Origin: Engraulis encrasicolus | Lineage: Eukaryota > Chordata > Actinopteri > Clupeiformes > Engraulidae | NCBI RefSeq assembly: GCF_034702125.1 | Contig: NC_085876.1 | Coordinates: 17,812,014 to 17,876,013, forward strand | DNA: 64,000 nucleotides | Reading direction: 5' to 3' | Shown: positions 37,941 to 49,559 of the stretch, in pieces | How positions within the stretch are numbered: the first letter of the stretch is position 1 | How the letters are laid out: every line of letters starts with the position of its first letter | The notes under the pieces: generated by a model | What the model saw: only the letters and a program-made list of their open reading frames with translations | Database searches by the model: none | Told to the model about the DNA's origin: nothing | Translations under genes and position numbers: made by a program

Positions 37941-38905
37941 GTCTGAAGACATTTATTATTTTACATATTTGTTTTTGATGTTGTGTACTGCTCCCTTTTA
38001 TTTCACAAGGATCTTTATTTCCTCAGGTGGCGAAACTGCCCATTCTTCCTTGCATAATGGCTCGGATTCCTGAGAGTACCTCATTGTTATTGAGGACAGA
38101 AGAGTGAGAAGCCTTCACTTTATTTTTCTGAAGTTAATGACAGAATTCTTGAATGCCCAAGCGATGTCCCATGTGCAGTGTAGCGGACGGGAGTTTACCG
38201 CCGCCTTGTAGGGGTTAATTAACTCGTATCGTGGGGAGTACAGGACGGAACAGGATCTGGGTCCCCCACGCCCAATACTAATGGCCTCAATACTCCCAGA
38301 CTGGCAGCAAGGTTTGTCTTGGGTAGCTCACTCGGGTTTGGTAGAGTGGGCTTCAGTAATGTCCGGTGCCTGTATGTGGTTAGGTGTGTCTCAGCCCACC
38401 CGTCACCACCCCACTACTATCCTAAACCAGCTACCCAAGTGAGGCGCCCCTACCCCCAGGATAGTACTTATTATATGACACACTGCTAAATTAATGAGAC
38501 AAGAAAACAGTAGTTATAATAACCAACATATAATCACAAAATACCAACACACTTTCTCGACCAGGCATAATAATTCACCTCTGGTAATAACACTCAATGT
38601 ATAGGCCTATAGTAACTATACAATACTCAAATCAACACTCAAATTAGCAACATTCAATATATGATAAGCATGTCCCACAATACCTGACAGATTGGTAAAC
38701 CACAGCGTTATGCACACTTCACAGTGGGTTACACAAGAACATACATCGACATGAAAGAAGAACTCATTTCAATCACTGTACCATTACTGTTGGCAGTGGG
38801 CTTTGCAGCGCACGGTAACGTGTGTGTGTGTGCGTGTGTGTGGGAGGCTCGCTCAGTGGCTTGAAAGTCTCTCCCCGTACCAGTGTATGTGTCGTGCGTG
38901 GGTAT

Positions 38906-39296
38906 TAGAGGATGACATTTTTCAGGAATTCCTGTGGGTCCCGCGGTTCCTGCGGGATTCCCGCGGGATGGGAGTCAAAATTTTAAAGATTAACGGGAGC
39001 GTGCAGGAGCGGGAATAAAGATGAATGGGAGTGGGCAGGAGCGGGAATAAAAATGAACGTGAGTGGGAATGCCGCTTATTTTTTCTTTAAAAAACAAACA
39101 AAAAAAGCCTCGTTTTTTGACGAAACGGGATTGGGGTTGATTTTGAGTAGTGGGCAGGATTGGGAGACATTCTTTTCAGGAGTGGACGGGATGGGATTTG
39201 TTTCTTTTACTCCAGTCCAGGATGGAACGGGATGGGATTTTTTTTATTGGACCGGGATGGGACGGGAATGAAAATCCACTCCCGTGTCATGCTCTA
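38906..39296. mobile_element. hAT element nested in the LTR candidate
   Basis: TIRs TAGAGGATGACA and TGTCATGCTCTA with a perfect 8-bp duplication GTGGGTAT (38898-38905, 39297-39304). The body is full of CGGGATGGGA and GCGGGAATAAA repeats. Confidence 0.85.
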
Positions 39297-39306
39297 GTGG
39301 GTATGT

Positions 39307-39560
39307 GTGTCGCGAGGGTCAACGCAAGTACAACAGTTCAGTTCAGTTCAGTCCAGTTGACCCTGCGAGTGTTACGGGCGGTGTGTGTGTGTGTGTGTGT
39401 GTGTGTCGCGAGGGTCAGCGCGAGTTCAGTTCTGTTCAGTTCTGACCCTGCAAGTGTCATGGGCGTTGTGTGTGTGTGTGTGTGTGTACTTCGCACGGGC
39501 CAACACAAGTATAACAGTTCAGTTCAGTTCAGTCCAGGTACCAACCCAGCGAATATTATG
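39307..39560. repeat. Three tandem GT-rich units
   Basis: Each unit of about 90-100 bp starts near CGCGAGGGTCAACGC or a variant, has GTTCAGTTCAGT repeats, and units 1 and 2 lead into a (GT)n run. Confidence 0.7.
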
Positions 39561-40495
39561 TTGAGTGTGTAATGTGTGCGGGTGTGTGTAAATAGTTACC
39601 AACCCACAACCAAATCCCGTCACAATGCTGGACTGGATGGCAGGGTAAAACACTCGGTCTGACTTTAGCGACACCCGCTCCGTTCTTCACAGGGTAGCTA
39701 CTGTAGCTTCAGAACGTTCATGGGAGAGGACACGAAGCTAAAGATGGCTATCGATACGGCGAAAACGGTTTACCAAAACAAAAAGAACGATTCTAAAACA
39801 AGAAAGTAACTATGGATGTAATAGGTCAGCATAACGGGACACACACCTTTACACCCTTCCTCATGTCACCGCGTTGTCCCTCGAAATACCACCACTCCAG
39901 TTTACTTTCAATAAGCTAACATAAAGGGGAGCTTCCTACTCCACCGCCAGGACCGTTACTCAGCGAACTAACAAAACAAAACGCTTGTTGACAAGAACGA
40001 CACGAAACAGCAGTAAAACTATTTCACATTACCGAACTGAAAATTCACTTTAGCTCATTTAACCTTCATTTACGCCACGATACCCGGCCGAACCTCCCTT
40101 CGTTTTCATCAACTTCTGACTTCACTTCATCTTTTCGATTCTCTCCCGCGGCTCGCACCCCAACTCGTGCTCCTCGCGCGCTCACGAGAGCCCCCTGTCA
40201 TTAAAGGCAGGGGCTCTTTTATCACCCGCTACAGCAGCTTCAAACTTCTGACTAGGGCAAATTTTCCTCAAGCATTTTTAATAAGTTAATGCATCCATCT
40301 TTCCATCAATATGGACCAAAATTGTTGTGTATTTACAACTTATACTGTATATCCCCTTAACATCAGCGAACCACTTCTTTGTAGACTTGGTGGCCACTAG
40401 GCCTACTTCATGCAACTCTTGCATATTAGTCAAGGAAAAAATAAAGTTCTTTAAGTTAAAAACCCTTTATTGTAAACTGGGGCATAGTCTAAAAG

Positions 40496-40537
40496 ACGCC
40501 GAGCGGTTTCAACCTCACCGGGTCTTCGTCAGGGCGT
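40496..40537 (-). ncRNA. Hammerhead-ribozyme-like motif
   Basis: Minus strand order: ACGCC, CTGACGA, a 15-nt stem-loop, GAAAC, CG, CTC, GGCGT. CTGANGA, GAAA and an NUH triplet (CUC), closed by a 5-bp stem, are the core of a type I hammerhead. Helix III is nearly absent, as in minimal variants of Penelope-like elements, so activity would probably need a dimer or is lost. Confidence 0.35.
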
Positions 40538-40689
40538 GTCATAAAGGGACATTTGTCTATTTGATCAGCATATTTGGAGTTTACTAGTTCATCGAGAGCG
40601 CTCAGCATTTTCGTTCCTATAAAATATATATATTTAATATCCATACATAGATCAGTGCCCTGCTTAGGCTTAAAACCAAACAACTATTG

Positions 40690-41450
40690 TGAAAACACAG
40701 CTAAACAAATTTGGGGGAAATCCATCCAACCGGTCAGAAGTTATGGGCCAAACAAAAATTCAGCCATCTGAAATTTCAGCCATCGCTACACAGTCTCACC
40801 CCAAGTAGTCAATTTTTGACTACTCAATTTTTGACACCCCAAGACTGCAATTTTTGACGTCTTGGGTATTCCTTCCACGTCACATTTTGACTATGTCCTC
40901 AAAGGCGCCCCCTTGTGGCAGCATAACGTCATTGAGGTTAGGTTTAGGAATAGGTTTAGGGTTAGGCCACATAGTCAAAATGTGACGTGGAAGGAATACC
41001 CAAGACGTCAAAAATTGCTGTCTGGTCCAAGGTAGTCAGAAATTGACTACTTGGGGTGAGACTGCGTTGGCCATCTTGGAAGTGTTGACTGCAAACATCT
41101 AATCAGTTCATGAACCTACCTTAGAGCATTAACACACTGAATCTGGGACAAATCCAATCATCCGTTCAAAAATGATTGTGTTAACACGAAAGACCTTACG
41201 CGGCGGCGGCGCACGCAAAGCCATTACATCGGCCATCTTGAATTCAGCAATCTTGAAAGTGTTGGCCTCCAAACTCTTATTGTTTCATGGACCTACCCTA
41301 GAGCATTAACACACCAAATCTGGGACAAATCCATCCACCCGGACAGAAGTTATGGGCCAAACAAAAATTTGCCCATCTTGAATTCAGCCATCTTGAAAGT
41401 TTTGGCCTCCAACATCTAATCAGTTCATGGACCTACCCCAGAGCATTAAC
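40690..41450. repeat. Degenerate tandem repeat region
   Basis: Units of roughly 150 bp share AGAGCATTAACACAC, CTGGGACAAATCCATCC, AGTTATGGGCCAAACAAAAA and TTCAGCCATCTTGAAAGT. The array is interrupted by the MITE at 40791-41064. Confidence 0.6.
40791..41064. mobile_element. Foldback MITE
   Basis: TIRs CAGTCTCACCCCAAGTAGTC and inverse. Further inner pairing (GTCTTGGGTATTCCTTCCAC, CACATTTTGACTATG) makes most of its 274 bp a hairpin. No clear target duplication. Confidence 0.75.
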
Positions 41451-41858
41451 ACACGGTGTTACGCTGGTATTACATAGCATTAAATATTGTTACACTGGTT
41501 ATTACACCTAATGTGGAAGATCCACTGTAATAGTGAACCATTAAAGTAGTGTTACCATTTGCCCCATTTCTTTTTTTTGCTTCATTTTCACAATAGTCGC
41601 TTGGTTTTATGCCTATGCACGTCACTGATCTATTGATATTAAATATATTTATTTTATACTTTGTATTTAATATACAAGTTTATAAATAGGTTGATGGGAG
41701 TGGTAGGAATGATGGGGGACTGGAAGCGTCACGTTTCAGGGATATACCTTTAGCAGTCGGAGGTGACTGCATAGGCCTAGTTATTATTATAATTATTATT
41801 ATTATTAAATTTAACTCATTAACATTTAAAAAAAGAAGTCATGATCCTGCTGCTAAAT

Positions 41859-42178
41859 CAGGGGTGGGGAACCTTTTTCATTCGAAGGGCCACTTCAAGT
41901 TGTTCCAAGGGCTGTAAAAGTCCTCCAACGACCGTACTGTGAACACAAACCAGGACTTCCCCCTGCACTTTAGGCCTATATTGAAGGCAGCCTTTACAGC
42001 AGACCCCACCATCTCTAGGTCCCCTGAATATAGCTGAATTGTATTGCAAATGGAATTTCTAAGATTACTTTACAAAAGTCATATTTCATGAGAAGCTGCA
42101 CATTAAAATTATGTAGGGGGCTGCTTAAAACGGCTTCAAGGGCCGTAAATGGCCCTCGAGACAGGTTCCTCACCCCTG
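41859..42178. mobile_element. hAT element upstream of fabp3
   Basis: Ends CAGGGGTGGGGAACC and GGTTCCTCACCCCTG, with flanks TGCTAAAT (41851-41858) and TGCTAAAC (42179-42186), 7/8 identical. It ends 256 bp before the fabp3 ATG. Confidence 0.85.
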
Positions 42179-42186
42179 TGCTAAAC

Positions 42187-42434
42187 ATTGCTTGGACAAG
42201 TCTCTCTACCCTCCCCCAGATCATCAACTCTCCCTCCCTACCCTGTTCCTGGGTGCTGCATGCTCCCTGGCCCCTCCCTCTGCCCTTTTACCCAAGCAGA
42301 TGACATCACGAAACAGCCGGTATGAATGGACCAATTGCATTCAAGCATATCTGGGAGGATGTTTCTCCACCTCTTCTCCTCTTCTACCTCATTGTCCTCT
42401 CTGCTTCTTTTCAACTAAGTCACAAGCAGGCAAC
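42187..42434 (+). promoter_or_regulatory. fabp3: fabp3 proximal promoter and 5'UTR region
   Basis: The only sequence between the hAT and the ATG. It holds TGACATCACG (CRE-like, about 42301), a CCAAT at about 42330 and a long pyrimidine-rich stretch before the ATG. No clear TATA box. The start site is not determined. Confidence 0.4.
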
Positions 42435-42507
42435 ATGGCTGAGTCCTTTGTTGGCACATGGAACCTTAAGGAAAGCAAGAATTTTGATGAGTATATGAAA
42501 GCACTTG
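42435..42507 (+). CDS. fabp3: fabp3 exon 1
   Basis: ATG at 42435 in context CAACATGG; donor GTGAGT after 42507. The 73-bp coding length is the family standard. Encodes [20 protein letters not shown] then MKAL. Confidence 0.95.
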
Positions 42508-45500
42508 GTGAGTATGTTTGCCTATAAATATCATGCATGTGTGAATACAGATGTATAGCGTGTTAAATTGCTACTGTATGTATATGGGTGTAGAAATGGT
42601 AGGTGAGCAGAGCAACAGAAGGTGTGTGTCTATCTAAACGCACGTGTTCCACATCAGCATGCTTCTGTATGGCTTTCCATTCACGCCAGCTGTTGAGGGA
42701 GAACATGAGGTGAGGCGAGGTTCCCCTTTCAAAACACCATGCATATAGCTCATGACAGCACAGCATGCGTTACTTACACTTGTACTGAGTGTAGATGGCC
42801 TACTCTGGGTTATTGTTGTTGAGCTAACTGTGTTTGCTGTAAACAAAAGAGAACAGGTTAAGGCTGGTAGGCCTATATTTTTCTTAGGCAAATTTGATGT
42901 AAAAAAAACAACGCTCATTCTATTTAAACGTTTTGTCTTGTTAAGCTTTCATTTGTAGCTTCTCGTGTTTTGGGAATGAATGAATGAGTGGAATGGTCAG
43001 ATAAGCAGACCCTGCAGTACAGTAGAACACCCAGAAATGTTCAACCATACATCTGTTAGCTATACGGTGTAGTAGGTGCACAAATACGATTGCTTGCAGG
43101 TGCACACATCTTGCTGCAAAGACTTCATTGTATGTAGCTGTGCTCAGTTTAGTGTGTACATGAGTGCCATGCTTTCATACCAACAAAAGCGAACCACACT
43201 CCAAGCTTTTGTTTCAAAAGCACCAGTGGGACAATGGCCTATACATCAGCTGTTGGGTTGCACTAGGGTTACACTATCCCTACATTAACTAGGTACCGTG
43301 TTACAAACGATACAACAGCAAGTGACATTATGTTCTTGCACTCATGCTCTGTATCTAGGCTTAGGGTGATGGTTATGTATGTACAGTGTAAATACGTAGC
43401 CACATTCTATGTCTTTGTGACATGTTCTGAAAAGAAACGTGTTTCAATGCAATTTCTTGTGTCTTGTGTGTGTTAGGTGTGGGCTTTGCCACGCGGCAAG
43501 TTGGTAGCATGACCAAGCCCACAACCATCATCGAAATGGATGGAGACACCTTAACGCTGAAGACACAAAGCACATTCAAGAACACCGAGATCAACTTTAA
43601 ACTCGGGGTGGAGTTTGACGAGACCACTGCAGATGATCGTAAAGTAAAGGTATGGAGTCACTAAAGGAATTATTAAAGACAATGTACAATAAATGAAACC
43701 GTAACCTGAGATTGATCAAAATAGTGGGATCTACTTTAAACTCGGGACTTTGACGATACCTCTGCAGACGACCGGAAACTTAAGTATACTGCCAAGGTAT
43801 AACTGTAGCCTAAAAGTAATAAATGAATTAAAGATGATATGAATTAACTGTAACCTGAAATGAATCAAAGATTTAGATCTTGTGTTTAGATTATTCTACA
43901 AGCCAATCTGTGCCTACATATTATCTATGAACTACAACTAAAGTAAAACGTCACTTTACTTAGTACAAGAATGAGTTTATGCATTGACATCATACATAAT
44001 GGATGGATACATTCCTAAATTTCTGTCTGGATCAATTAAGTCTCTGTATTCTACATGATATCAATTCCATTGTGATATAGGGCCATATAGTCCTCTATCG
44101 TGTTCACTACCAAAAAATATTTATTACATTACATTACATTGCACCTGGCATTACATTGCATTTTATAACCAAAGCGACTTTCAAAAGAGGACATAACCAT
44201 AGCCAACATCACTAGCAAATACAAAATGCACAGGAAATATACAGAACAACAAGTGCAAAGGAGGGTGAGGTTTTTTTTTGAAGAGTACACACACACACTT
44301 CCCCCCACACCCCCATACACATGCATGTCAAGAGTCTGGCCTGGGGCTAGGTCAGCTCAAACATTAGTCTACTCACGAAATATTTAAGACACAATTAGGG
44401 TTAGTGCTGTTACTGTTGCCAAAACAGACCATCAAAGGGTTGTTATTACCTATCTGATGCGATTAACAGGGTATGTGTAGGCCTTCCCCCGGGGGCACTG
44501 ACTGTTTTGGTTGGTCTGGGAAAGTCAACCTACAAATGAAGAGATTTATTGCAAAATTATGTAAATCCATTTTGGAGAATTTTGGGCAATTGACATTATT
44601 GTATCAACTTTCAACAGTCTATTACTTGAGCTAATTGAAGGCTAGGGTCCTAAGGACGCATGATTTAAAATCCAGGATATAGACCGATTTTTAACTTCAA
44701 TAGTTCATTAATACGAATCACAAGTGATAGCCAAATGCAGCATATCTACCTTAATACTATAAAACAATGATCAATGAACAATGATGATATAAAACAGCCG
44801 ATGCTTATTTGAGTCATTAGTAACTAGTGAACGATGACTCTCTCGACCACTTGCACCCCAAATGTAACTTTTTGACAGAGCTGTCTGCTACGAGTGTCGT
44901 GGGAAACATTGTAGTCAATTCTCAACTGCTGGCATTCTGTGATGAAAAACACTCTCACAGCGAGCTTATTCAAGCAGCATTTTTTCACGACGGTGTCAAT
45001 TTTGAGACAGGCATGCCACAGGCTCTGCACAAACTGCGTAATCCTACATTGTGCCCCTTTAATAGTCTGGTGTTCTCTTGTCATTTCTCTGGAAACCCAC
45101 AGCCATTCTATGCTGCCACCACAAAAATATCACTGATTTTGGTTTTCATACGTCGGTTGATAGCATACTAGCATACTAAGCTTAATTTCATCAGTTATTT
45201 TTTCTATCAGATATTTGTTTATTTCTGTCAGCTTACGGATGGCAGATTCGGGCAATTCGCTCAGCTCTTGCATGTTCTATTCGAGTCATATCACCAGATG
45301 AGAATGTTAAAATAGGCCCTGCCGTGGCCAACTGGTGGGGCACTCGTCTGCCATGCGGCCAACCCGGGTTCGATTCCCGGCCCGGGTCCTTTGCCGATCC
45401 CTCCCCGTCTCTCTCCCAATTCACTTCCTGTCCACCTCTCACACTGTCCTATCAAATGAAGTAGAAAAAGACCCCAAAAATTATTTTTTTTTAAAGAGAG

Positions 45501-48500
45501 AATGTTAAAACCAATTTTGTAAAGAAATGGGTCTACCAAAACATTTTCATGGCAAGAATTTGCACATAGATAAAAGTACGTTTGAACAGTCATTTCAAGT
45601 AATAGAACATAAATGTCATTTTGCAATGAAGATCTACAAATGCTACTGGGAATATAGATACCATAACATTTGAAAACGGGCAATCTAGTCATTTTTATTT
45701 TTAAAAATTCCTGAACTTTATATGTGCTGTGGCACTGTGGCACTAGCCAGGCTGTGCCCTCCTAGTGACGCAACACTTTCAGCGTTGAAACTAGTCAGGT
45801 CAAGAGCAATGCGAGAGCTTTCTGAGTTCCCGAAAATACGGGAACTCCTCCCACTTTGTGGATGAGCAAACAACCATAAGCAAACCAAGGGAGGCAGGTC
45901 AACCGTGTCGTTTGGGAAACGTTAATTGTTATGCTCTTGGTCAGACCAAGTCTCGAAGAGATTTGAACGTCGATGATAATCAGGCTACTGTGCCACAGCC
46001 TCTGACCACTCTGCGAGTTCCATGCCTTTGCAAACAAAATTGTATTGCTTTGTAGGAATAATTGGCCCAGCAAACCAATGTAGGCCTAGCCATTGTATTG
46101 GGTTGAAATGTGGGGTCCACTCTTCAGAGATAACTTCTGGCTTCTACATCAGAGTTAGAAATGAAGAAATCTCAGTTGAAGAGGTTGGGTTTTTTCAGGC
46201 CCCAGAGTATCGTAAATAAATCCAAATCGCCTACAACCAAAGTCTTTTGACTAAGATTATGGATAGGCTGGATGGATGAGAATATTCACAGACATTTATA
46301 GACCCCTCTAATAACCCTCCTTGCCTCCCACTTCCCCCTCCCTCTGGGCTCAACCAATTACTATTTTACCTGGATGAATGAGAATCTTCAGTTATACATT
46401 ACATACATTTATGACACCTCCTTTCTTCCCCCTTCCTCCACTCTCTCAACCAAATATTATCTATATTTATTTAGGTCATGTCTGTTACAGTACAATTAGC
46501 TGATAACATTAAAAGTAAGACTTGTACCTTTTTTTACGATGCCGCCTGTTACTCTGCTTGCAAAGGAAACTCCACACGAGAAAAAAAAACTCAATGACCT
46601 TGTCAATTCTGGCAATATACTGTATCAACAGCCAGAGCTTATTGATAGCATGACACTACAACTAATATAACACATTTATACACACACGCACCTCCTTTTG
46701 TGAATATGAAACATTTAATTAAATAGTACCACAGAGTTATATGATATGTTATTGGGGTAGGGGCCCAATATCATTGTCCTCTAATGACCTCCAATTTATG
46801 GACAGTGTATTTATGGACAGGTAATGCATCATATGCTATATATATCCAACCTGCGTTCTTTGGTGCAACAGTTTCCACTGCTCATCAGGGATGCGTTTCT
46901 GGAACGTTAGCACCTTTCTACAGATGTACTTTAAATGTATCTACTTACTTCAAGGCGAAATACGTGCATTTCTCGAAACCTTACCATTCCCACAGTAAGC
47001 CCAAAGTAGTGTGGCTACTTTCCTGAGTCCACACCGCTACTTACTTTCTTGTCATTGCAGTGCGTGACCAAAGAAGCAACAAGAGACAAGCATGAATAGC
47101 CCTTTTGATTGGATGACAACCACATGTGTCTTGCTGACTTGTGATTCAGCCGTTTCCTCCAAAAGTCAGCGTGTGAAGTAGAAAGCAATAGTGTACAACC
47201 ACCACCAGCACATTTGATTGGATGTCACCGCTGACACCATGACTCAGCTGTTTCCTCCACAACACACCTTGTAATTTCTTTGTGAAAAAACACGGCGGTA
47301 GCATTACAATTTGACATCGTCCGCACCAATAACGCAGTATTATCTGCATGCCGATTGGATTTCGGTCATTCCGAGGTGTAATTTGTAAAATATTTGGATA
47401 ATAAAGCAGTGGTTCCTCCCGGAAATTCACCTGTTGAAGTGTAAAAACCCTAAAAAAAAATTGGCATGAATGTTCATTACATGGCCTAGTGGTATTTATG
47501 CTTGCATCCCAATGGGAAAACAGAAGCCACGCAGGTTTGAATCCACATGGTTGCAGTGCCAAAATTTTGGAAATATCTGGCAGAAATAGATAATTCATTT
47601 TGTGCATTACCAACACACACGTGCAGCCAAGGGAAAATGTGTTACACTGTAGGGTCCAAAACACGATTTCACAAGTTGTTGTCAACATGCTGCACAGCGG
47701 ATTCGAACCCGCGTGGCTCGCGTCTTCCCATTGATAGGCAAGCGTAAATACCACTAGGCTATGAAATGAAATTCATGCCAAACTTATTTGAGTACTTGAC
47801 ACTTAAACCAGTGAATTTCCGGGAGTAACCAATACTTTCTAATCCAAATATTTCACAAATTACACATCGAAATGAGACGAAATTCAATCGGTATACAGCT
47901 AAAAGTATATTATTAGTGTGGGATTCATCGGATTCCAAGGATATGACATTTTTTTTCAAGAACAAATGACATGACGTGAATTTGTGTTCTGAACACTCTC
48001 GCAGCTGTATCATGACTTTGTGTGCATGTCGATTGATTTTCAGTGCTTTTGCACCACAGGATTAAAAGATATTGACACATTTGTGGTCAAATATGTACTA
48101 CAAGTTTAGCTAATGGGTCACACTCTGAAGTAGACTAGCACTGTGTGTTACTTGGGGTGGCTTAGGTGATGTCTGGACTCAATGGATCTACTCCAGCTGT
48201 ACTTCAACTTCACGTCAACTCCACTGTCGAGATACGGATAGGAGGCGCCCCACTTTCAAAGTCCCCACTACTTCAAAGTGCGCATTACTCCAAACAGTAG
48301 TTACTTCGTGTGCTAACGTTCAAGACACAGAAGTTAGCAACTTTCATAGTATCTACTCCACAACGTTGCTAGTCTGTTAGTAACTTCACAATGGAGAAAC
48401 GAAGCCCAATATTGTCAACTTTGATTTTGAATTCAGATTGACTGTTTGTGTTGTATGTTGAATTGAGACCAATGCAGTCACCAAACTAAGACTTCCATAA

Positions 48501-49395
48501 CGACTAGCTTCTCAATTTCAAACAGTTTTTTTGTTACAATAAGATGGAGTGTTGTGATGGAAAGATGTGTTTTTGCATCCTTTTGGTTATCCCAAGCGTA
48601 GCAGTGCAAACCAACACGCCAGGTAGAAATATGGTTTGCTACTGGGTGGGTTTGTCTAATTCACTCGGCTGCAAAATGTAATCTTTCACAGACACAAATC
48701 TTAGCAGTTGTTGTCGTTTTAACTGGGGGTGATCGCATTGTGTTTCTCAGTTGTCATTGGATTTTTTCCCCCCAAGTTCTATTCCATTAAATAACGTTTT
48801 GTCATTTTGTGTTTGCAGTCCTTGATCACACTAGACGGTGGCAAGCTGGTTCACGTGCAGAAATGGGACGGCAAAGAGACGACTTTAGTGAGAGAGGTCA
48901 GCGGCAATGCCCTCACATTGGTGAGTGTTAATTAGCTGACGCAGGTGTTTACAGAGTACTATGGTATGCATTTGACCTTTGACGTTTTGTCTGTGTGGCT
49001 CATACTGTTACCTTATTATAGTTTTCGGTTACACTTTATTTTACAGTTAAATTTTTTACTTTATCTACATGTATCAATGTGTGCTATTGTATACTCATAT
49101 TGTACACACCTAACCTTAACCCTAAAGTACAGAGCAAGTACATCATGTCACATGTTAGTTTGTTACACTGTATCTAACTAATATATCCGTGATGGTAATA
49201 TGAAATGTAACTTAGTTTTCTTTCAGTGTGTTAGTGCTAATACAATATACAATACAACATGTATTCATATAGCGCAGTATCACAACTATGAAGTTGACTC
49301 AAATACAGTATCCCATTCTAATTCTGGTTATTTACTTACAGACACTGACACTGGGTGACGTGGTTTGCACACGCTCATACGTGAAAGCAGAATAG
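42435..49395 (+). CDS. fabp3: Heart-type fatty acid binding protein, complete (4 exons)
   Basis: Exons 42435-42507, 43477-43649, 48819-48920 and 49342-49395 join into 133 codons plus TAG. Coding lengths of 73, 173, 102 and 54 bp are those of the vertebrate FABP family. The protein starts [20 protein letters not shown] and carries the cytosolic FABP signature (about residues 7-24). It also has [14 protein letters not shown], and the ligand carboxylate contacts Arg107, Arg127 and Tyr129 (counting Met) in LVRE and CTRSY. It is a soluble ten-strand beta-barrel carrier of long-chain fatty acids in muscle and other oxidative tissues. The sequence favours FABP3 over FABP7 or FABP11 ([37 protein letters not shown]). 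Intron 2 (5.2 kb) holds SINEs, a foldback and a partial exon-2 duplicate; a hAT lies just upstream of the gene. Confidence 0.96.
43477..43649 (+). CDS. fabp3: fabp3 exon 2
   Basis: Acceptor TTAG ends at 43476; donor GTATGG begins at 43650. 173 bp, the standard length. Encodes [20 protein letters not shown] through [12 protein letters not shown]. Confidence 0.95.
43729..43869 (+). pseudogene. Partial tandem copy of fabp3 exon 2 in intron 2
   Basis: Resembles the last 60 bases of exon 2 and the first about 70 bases of intron 2 (43590-43720). Shared blocks include CTTTAAACTCGGG, TTTGACGA, CTGCAGA and GTAACCTGA. Relative to the parent it has a small deletion after CTCGGG and several substitutions, so the frame is lost. 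A GT remains at the homologous donor site (43797). It looks like a decayed local duplication. Confidence 0.8.
44115..44200. repeat. Retroposon tail (TTACA)n
   Basis: ATTACATTACATTACATTGC followed by CCAAAGCGACTTT, a common fish LINE/SINE 3' motif. Confidence 0.45.
45310..45480 (+). repeat. tRNA-derived SINE in fabp3 intron 2
   Basis: GTGGCCAACTGG (box A-like), GGGTTCGATTCC (box B), then TCACTTCCTGTCCACCTCTC, CTGTCCTATCAAATGAAGTA and an A/T tail. Confidence 0.72.
45745..45987 (+). repeat. Dispersed repeat, copy 2
   Basis: Inverse-oriented relative of 13409-13634. Starts AGCCAGGCTGTGCCCTCCTA and ends near GATAATCAGGCTA. It lies in fabp3 intron 2. Confidence 0.65.
47330..47905. repeat. Foldback carrying a tRNA-like sequence in each arm
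   Basis: Left and right thirds are diverged inverted copies (AATATTTGGAT, CCCGGAAATTCAC, TTGGCATGAAT, GCCTAGTGGTATTTA). Each arm carries box A (GGCCTAGTGG at about 47485 on plus; TAGCCTAGTGG at about 47760 on minus) and box B (GGTTTGAATCC on plus; GGGTTCGAATCC on minus). Probably two inverted SINE-like copies. The right one has perfect boxes but a poor anticodon loop, so it is not called a tRNA gene. Confidence 0.6.
48819..48920 (+). CDS. fabp3: fabp3 exon 3
   Basis: Acceptor TGCAG ends at 48818; donor GTGAGT begins at 48921. 102 bp, encoding [20 protein letters not shown] then [14 protein letters not shown]. Confidence 0.95.
49342..49395 (+). CDS. fabp3: fabp3 exon 4 with stop
   Basis: Acceptor TTACAG ends at 49341; stop TAG at 49393-49395. 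Encodes [17 protein letters not shown], including the Arg and Tyr that bind the fatty acid carboxylate. Confidence 0.95.
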   Translation, partial: TLTLGDVVCTRSYVKAE

Positions 49396-49539
49396 ACGAA
49401 GGGATGACAGAAGCAGAAGACGACCTGCATGCCTCACCAACCACCCTCCTGAACACTCGCTTTTGTTCAGCTGAAAATGTGTGTCCCAGTTGCCCTGTAT
49501 ATGTTCATGTCCAAAATATACACTATACGGTTAAGTTGT

Positions 49540-49545
49540 AATAAA
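49540..49545 (+). terminator. fabp3: fabp3 poly(A) signal
   Basis: AATAAA 145 bp after the fabp3 stop, a usual distance for the short FABP 3'UTR. Cleavage would fall around 49560-49575. Confidence 0.75.
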
Positions 49546-49559
49546 ATGACGATTTTTAC

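Larger units (their letters stand above)
38179..40233. mobile_element. Candidate 2.05 kb solo LTR
   Basis: Begins TGTAGCGGACGGG and ends CACCCGCTACA, so ends are TG..CA with an 8-bp terminal inversion, flanked by GCAG on both sides (38175-38178, 40234-40237). It has no coding frame and contains a nested hAT (38906-39296) and three GT-rich tandem units (about 39307-39560). A solo LTR of a large LTR retrotransposon is the best reading; a DNA transposon with short TIRs is possible. Confidence 0.55.

Noticed and set aside
47146..47754. A 202-aa minus-strand open frame as a gene
   Set aside because: It lies over the foldback with tRNA-like arms and shows no recognisable domain or splice context.
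47698..47762. True tRNA gene on the minus strand
   Set aside because: Boxes A and B are good but the anticodon loop lacks U33 and the stem has a mismatch, and a second diverged copy lies nearby; SINE-like origin is more likely.
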